Positions 63,984 through 64,000 of a DNA stretch of 64,000 nucleotides are shown piece by piece. The position numbers and the translations under genes were made by a program. The notes beneath the pieces are model-generated. The model saw only the letters and a list, made by a program, of their open reading frames with translations, made no database searches and had not been told where the DNA came from. Each line of letters begins with the position of its first letter. Position 1 is the first letter of the stretch. The stretch spans positions 1,736,001 to 1,800,000 of the forward strand of contig NZ_CP088014.1 of assembly GCF_021044685.1 (NCBI RefSeq). Direction: 5' to 3'. The stretch comes from Bradyrhizobium daqingense. Its GTDB lineage: Bacteria > Pseudomonadota > Alphaproteobacteria > Rhizobiales > Xanthobacteraceae.

Positions 63984-64000
63984 ATGATCACTCGCAGATT
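63984..64000 (+). CDS. phnD: Start of the phosphonate-binding protein gene
   Basis: An ATG at 63984, after AAGAGGG, opens a frame reading MITRR, the usual beginning of the exported phosphonate-binding protein, and runs off the right edge. The identity rests on position directly after phnC and the twin-basic signal start; only 17 bases are visible. Confidence 0.55.

Overview
The window is high-GC alphaproteobacterial chromosome, most likely Bradyrhizobium or a close relative in the Nitrobacteraceae. This rests on the rpmH-rnpA-yidC-engB-argB order, BA14K and DUF1236 secreted proteins, a candidate Irr box beside an iron-uptake locus, and several families of palindromic intergenic repeats typical of that group. 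No tool was run, so family names come from reading the translations.

Layout: 1-6.3 kb is a leftward housekeeping run: rpmH, rnpA, yidC, engB, a DUF423 membrane protein, argB, a DUF1036 protein and the start of a HAD phosphatase gene, with palindromic repeats in the gaps. A rightward sensor histidine kinase and tRNA-Arg(ACG) follow. At 8.4-10.8 kb lies a leftward operon of a DUF2892 protein, an ECF sigma factor, a small CPxC membrane protein and an isoprenylcysteine-methyltransferase-like protein. An 834-bp IS5/IS427-type element has cut the third gene near its 3' end. At 12-17.8 kb an IclR regulator with a palindromic operator faces an enoyl-CoA hydratase, an ADP-forming acyl-CoA synthetase and a Bug solute-binding protein; a PhyH dioxygenase converges on them.

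18-26.8 kb holds small secreted or membrane proteins, including BA14K, two tandem Rnk/GreA-C-like proteins, three low-complexity Gly/Ser/Thr secreted proteins, DUF1236 and a 26-residue ORF. 26.8-35 kb is an accessory, decaying stretch. It has a 900-bp gene-poor tract, a frameshifted MFS-spermidine synthase fusion, a PAP2 phosphatase, gene scraps, a TetR regulator facing a frameshifted flavin oxidoreductase, and a truncated methyltransferase behind an Rrf2 regulator.

36-60 kb is mostly metabolic: YgiQ radical SAM protein, DMT exporter, GntR with a GlcD-like oxidoreductase and a DapA-like aldolase, an iron-uptake operon (TonB receptor, binding protein, PepSY protein), a three-domain rhodanese, serA, a tannase/feruloyl esterase, an AAA ATPase, a MarR-hydratase pair with an apparently leaderless promoter, a chemoreceptor, a second DapA-like protein and a SBP56 methanethiol-oxidase homologue coupled to a membrane protein. 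The right end is a phosphonate locus: acetyltransferase-phnM-DUF1045 leftward and phnC-phnD rightward, each with a candidate Pho box in the shared promoter region.

The points most worth checking are the interrupted sigma-factor operon, the leaderless MarR operator/start overlap, the paired Pho boxes and the secreted repeat-protein cluster. I found no CRISPR array, prophage or clearly new multi-gene system.
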